Shown one piece after another: positions 13,962-16,199 of a DNA stretch of 16,199 nt. Source of the stretch: Carnobacterium_A sp049673005 (lineage in GTDB: Bacteria; Bacillota; Bacilli; Lactobacillales; Carnobacteriaceae); the NCBI RefSeq assembly GCF_049673005.1, contig NZ_JBATXB010000102.1:1-16199 (forward strand). Direction: 5' to 3'. The position numbers and the translations under genes are program-made. Within the stretch, counting starts at the first letter, position 1. Every line of letters starts with the position of its first letter. A model generated the notes under the pieces. That model had not been told where the DNA came from. It made no database searches and saw nothing but the letters and a program-made list of their open reading frames with translations.

Positions 13962-15608
13962 TTAATTTATCTTAATGGTGTTTCTCAGTGCTCCTAAAAC
14001 TTCATCTGGTAACACATCCATACCACCTTCTGCATTTTTTTCGATAATATGATCTACACGCATTTGTAGTCTTTCTTGAACTAATTGTTTGTAACTTTCG
14101 TCATTAAAATCTGGTTTAAATCCATCTATTTCCATATATTTTAACTGTTCAATATCTCCAAGCACTTTAAATTCAGCTGTTTTGTCTACTATAGCTTCTA
14201 TACTTTCAAGAGTAATAGCGGGTGTAATTTTTTTCTCTAAAAAAAATCCAGTGTTTATAATATAACAATCGATTCTATTCACTTCAAAAAGATGTTTAAA
14301 TTGCTCATAGTCCTCAGATAAAGGATAAACTCTAAAAGGATTAGCATAAGGTACAATCACTAACTTATTCATATCTACACCTTCTTTTAAACGCTCTGCA
14401 GTTGATCTTTTTGTAGCTAAAGTAGCACCAAAACTAGCTGCTAGAATTGGATCATCTATTTTAACAACTGGTGGAAGACTATCATCTTTCATAATCCAAT
14501 AGATAGCATTAATAGGCTCTTCGAAACGGTCAACTCTATTAGGTGTTGAGTAACGTGATTTTACAGTACGACCATTCCCATTCCTTATATCTTCTGTTAA
14601 TAGTACTTTATTATTATGATTGTCTAAAGTCACAGCAACGTTTTGAACAGTTACAAAATAATCAATTTCACTATGATTGGAAGGATAATCTTGTGTTTTA
14701 TCAAAATATGCTGGTTCTAATGCTATAGACGAACCATCATCTAATGAAATAATAAATGCATCATCATGCAAAACTTCAATAGGATACTTCCCGTTATGTT
14801 TAGCATGAGTCAGAGTTGATTTTCCTGAACCAGATAATCCGAAGAAAGCTGCTACATAATCTTTATTTCCAGGAAGTTCGAATTTTTTTTGCCCACCATG
14901 ACACGATGCAAAACCAATTCTATGAGCGGTTCCCCAGGCTAAAGTTAACGTAGCTTTTTTTAATTCTCCAAAATAATTAAGTCCTAATATTAAAGCAACA
15001 TTATGATCCGTATCAAAATAAGCAAGACCAAGAGGATAATCTGGATGCTTCCAGTATGGATCAGAATAAATATAGATATCTCCTGCTTCTATTTCATGTG
15101 AATTAGAATACATATCATTATAAAATTCGTTTGTAATTTGAAAATTTAATAACCAAGAATATAAATTATTTTCTTGCCCCTTAGGAACAGATAGATGCGC
15201 TTTTATCATAAATTCTTCATCCAAACCTACATATGCACTAGCTTTGTAACGTTCTTTTATTGAACCTTGATAAATAGCTTCTCTAGCAATTGCGGCTAAT
15301 TTTATATCTTCTTCTTTATTATTGCCAAAAATTCTTCTTGCAACGGCTGTTCTTCCAACGATTGCTCCACCATTTTCTACTAATACTTTTGCACCATTTG
15401 GAAGATTTAATTTTTCTGGATATTTAACTAATAGATCTGTTACTATTGTTACTGGTGAATTCAAAGCGAGTGTATAAGCTTCAGTTATATTTGTTATCTC
15501 TCTCACATTGTTTCCGTACATAGCTGTTTCTACAACAGAACGTAAAGATGAGAAAATAGGGTTTTCTTTATTTATTTCTGATTTTTGAAAATTTTCTTTA
15601 GTTGACAT
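13962..15608 (-). CDS. pckA: Phosphoenolpyruvate carboxykinase (ATP)
   Basis: A 548-residue cytoplasmic enzyme converting oxaloacetate plus ATP to PEP, CO2 and ADP (reversible). Visible motifs are the kinase-1 P-loop GLSGSGKST (257-265), metal-binding kinase-2 LHDD (280-283), the substrate and metal segment YFGELKK (212-218) with Lys217/218, His237 in ASCHGG, and the GNGRT stretch (about 345) providing an active-site Arg. The usual GRSPKDK block is replaced by GRTAVARR (85-92), and the P-loop has Ser-Lys-Ser where most relatives have Thr-Lys-Thr, so this is a divergent branch. ATG 15608 has GGGAG 8 nt upstream. A promoter, a cre-like site and a 135-nt leader precede it, suggesting carbon catabolite control. 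Anaplerotic or gluconeogenic direction is not decided by sequence. Confidence 0.9.
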   Translation of the reverse strand: MSTKENFQKSEINKENPIFSSLRSVVETAMYGNNVREITNITEAYTLALNSPVTIVTDLLVKYPEKLNLPNGAKVLVENGGAIVGRTAVARRIFGNNKEEDIKLAAIAREAIYQGSIKERYKASAYVGLDEEFMIKAHLSVPKGQENNLYSWLLNFQITNEFYNDMYSNSHEIEAGDIYIYSDPYWKHPDYPLGLAYFDTDHNVALILGLNYFGELKKATLTLAWGTAHRIGFASCHGGQKKFELPGNKDYVAAFFGLSGSGKSTLTHAKHNGKYPIEVLHDDAFIISLDDGSSIALEPAYFDKTQDYPSNHSEIDYFVTVQNVAVTLDNHNNKVLLTEDIRNGNGRTVKSRYSTPNRVDRFEEPINAIYWIMKDDSLPPVVKIDDPILAASFGATLATKRSTAERLKEGVDMNKLVIVPYANPFRVYPLSEDYEQFKHLFEVNRIDCYIINTGFFLEKKITPAITLESIEAIVDKTAEFKVLGDIEQLKYMEIDGFKPDFNDESYKQLVQERLQMRVDHIIEKNAEGGMDVLPDEVLGALRNTIKIN

Positions 15609-15650
15609 TTAATTCACTCCCTTATAAATAGTTATACTTACAATATATAT

Positions 15651-15702
15651 TTACTAAAAGATGAATATATGACAGAAATAAAAATCCTCCTTTTTTTAGT
15701 AA
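15651..15702 (-). other. Stem-loop with buried ribosome-site-like sequence in the pckA leader
   Basis: TTACTAAAA (15651-15659) pairs perfectly with TTTTAGTAA (15694-15702). On the minus strand the region between holds AAGGAGG (15686-15692) that is followed by no ATG, GTG or TTG at usable distance. Function unknown. Confidence 0.4.
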
Positions 15703-15724
15703 TAAGTACTAGTATGCTTTAAAG

Positions 15725-15740
15725 ATAAAGCGCTTCCAAA
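15725..15740 (-). promoter_or_regulatory. Catabolite-responsive element (cre)-like site for CcpA
   Basis: The minus strand reads TTTGGAAGCGCTTTAT, with the palindromic AAGCGCTT core of the cre consensus TGWAANCGNTNWCA and mismatches in the outer bases. It begins just downstream of the predicted pckA transcription start, a position where CcpA normally represses. Confidence 0.55.
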
Positions 15741-15750
15741 CATTACACTC

Positions 15751-15780
15751 ATCATAGCAAAAAAACGACTGTGTTTGCAA
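15751..15780 (-). promoter_or_regulatory. Promoter of pckA
   Basis: Minus strand TTGCAA (15775-15780) and TATGAT (15751-15756) are separated by 18 nt, predicting a start near 15744 and a leader of about 135 nt. Confidence 0.6.
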
Positions 15781-15824
15781 TAATTTAATGTAAAAATATT
15801 ATTAAATAATAACTTCATCTATAC

Positions 15825-15861
15825 AAAAAAACCAAACGTTGTTTACACGTTTGGTTTTTTT
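15825..15861 (-). terminator. Terminator of the tRNA cluster
   Basis: A perfect 14-bp stem pairs 15825-15838 (AAAAAAACCAAACG) with 15848-15861 over a 9-nt loop. It ends transcription 5 nt after the tRNA-Leu 3' end and, being symmetrical, could act in both directions. Confidence 0.93.
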
Positions 15862-15866
15862 ATTTA

Positions 15867-15950
15867 TACCGACGGCCGGAATCGAACCGGCACGCCCTCG
15901 CGGGCACAGGATTTTGAGTCCAGCGCGTCTACCAATTCCGCCACGTCGGC
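15867..15950 (-). tRNA. tRNA-Leu (anticodon CAA)
   Basis: An 84-nt class II tRNA: acceptor GCCGACG pairs with CGTCGGT (G1-U72) plus discriminator A73, a D-arm with GGTAGAC, anticodon loop CTCAAAA giving CAA, variable arm GCCC-GCGA-GGGC, and T-arm GCCGG-TTCGATT-CCGGC. It reads UUG codons. CCA is not encoded. The anticodon stem CTGGA/TCCTG has a U-U mismatch at pair 28-42. A36-A37-A38 is the MiaA site needed for later TrmL methylation of C34. Confidence 0.96.
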
Positions 15951-15981
15951 AAGATAGATAGGCAATCAATAAAATCGAATA

Positions 15982-16052
<71 letters not shown>

Positions 16053-16082
16053 ATCGTCAAATTTGATTGTTTAAAAATAAAA

Positions 16083-16154
16083 CTGGGCTAGCTGGATTCG
16101 AACCAACGCATAAGGGAGTCAAAGTCCCTTGCCTTACCGCTTGGCTATAGCCCA
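16083..16154 (-). tRNA. tRNA-Gln (anticodon UUG)
   Basis: A 72-nt tRNA: acceptor TGGGCTA (U1-A72, a glutamine trait) pairs with TAGCCCA, discriminator G73. The anticodon arm is AGGGA-CTTTGAC-TCCCT giving UUG, and the T-arm is GTTGG-TTCGAAT-CCAGC (one G-U pair). CCA is not encoded. Second in the visible run His-Gln-Cys-Leu. Confidence 0.97.
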
Positions 16155-16163
16155 ATAAAAAAA

Positions 16164-16199
16164 GGCGACTGATGGGGATCGAACCCACGTATGCCGGAA
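16164..16199 (-). tRNA. tRNA-His, 3' part only (runs off the right edge)
   Basis: The visible 36 nt are the 3' side of the anticodon stem (TTCCGG), the T-arm GTGGG-TTCGATC-CCCAT and the acceptor AGTCGC followed by C73, which would pair with the extra G-1 of tRNA-His. The anticodon itself is outside the window; identity comes from this 3' half, C73 and the usual His-Gln-Cys-Leu order. Confidence 0.8.

Noticed and set aside
14543..14728. 61-codon open frame antisense to pckA
   Set aside because: Falls inside pckA; chance frame.

Overview
The window is low-GC, gene-dense DNA that reads as the chromosome of a Gram-positive lactic acid bacterium (order Lactobacillales, possibly Enterococcaceae or Carnobacteriaceae; genus not determinable by eye). 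The evidence is AGGAGG-type ribosome sites with frequent TTG/GTG starts, sigma-A type TTGACA/TATAAT-like promoters, a BmpA-type lipoprotein, a BmrC/BmrD-like ABC pair, and a tRNA run in the Firmicutes order His-Gln-Cys-Leu with no encoded CCA. There is no phage, transposon, CRISPR array or integration scar; nearly everything is housekeeping or metabolic and on the minus strand.

Layout. 1-317 (minus) is the 5' part of a BMP-family nucleoside-binding lipoprotein gene, divergent from a PbuG/AzgA-type purine permease (596-1891, plus). A shared bidirectional terminator (1893-1940) separates the permease from a convergent minus-strand pair, yidD followed by a CsoR-superfamily repressor whose residues look like the persulfide sensor CstR. 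2619-6097 is a heterodimeric ABC multidrug-type exporter with one degenerate ATPase site. 6267-7967 is a two-gene operon, queG-trmL, in which both enzymes modify the wobble base (position 34) of tRNA. rlmA (8257-9111, 23S rRNA guanine-N1 methyltransferase) lies upstream. A 290-nt leader with a promoter, two hairpins and a terminator separates rlmA from queG.

9654-12426 is a four-gene operon: DUF969 and DUF979 membrane proteins, pyroglutamyl peptidase (pcp) and a gamma-glutamylcyclotransferase-like protein. Together these look like a 5-oxoproline (pyroglutamate) generating and transporting module. It starts from a promoter embedded in the terminator of the preceding gene, a class Ic (MocR-like fold) aspartate aminotransferase (12529-13794). 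Next to that is pckA, ATP-dependent PEP carboxykinase (13962-15608), with a cre-like site just after its promoter. The two enzymes can join aspartate to oxaloacetate and PEP. The window closes with tRNA-Leu(CAA), tRNA-Cys(GCA), tRNA-Gln(UUG) and the 3' part of tRNA-His, all minus strand, ending in a strong terminator.

I did not find a clear novel multi-gene system such as a defence island. The most unusual leads are the oxoproline module, the solitary CstR-like regulator with an operator-like G-tract in the promoter of its own operon, and the structured leader before queG. All functional calls rest on recognising motifs by eye; no database search was run.
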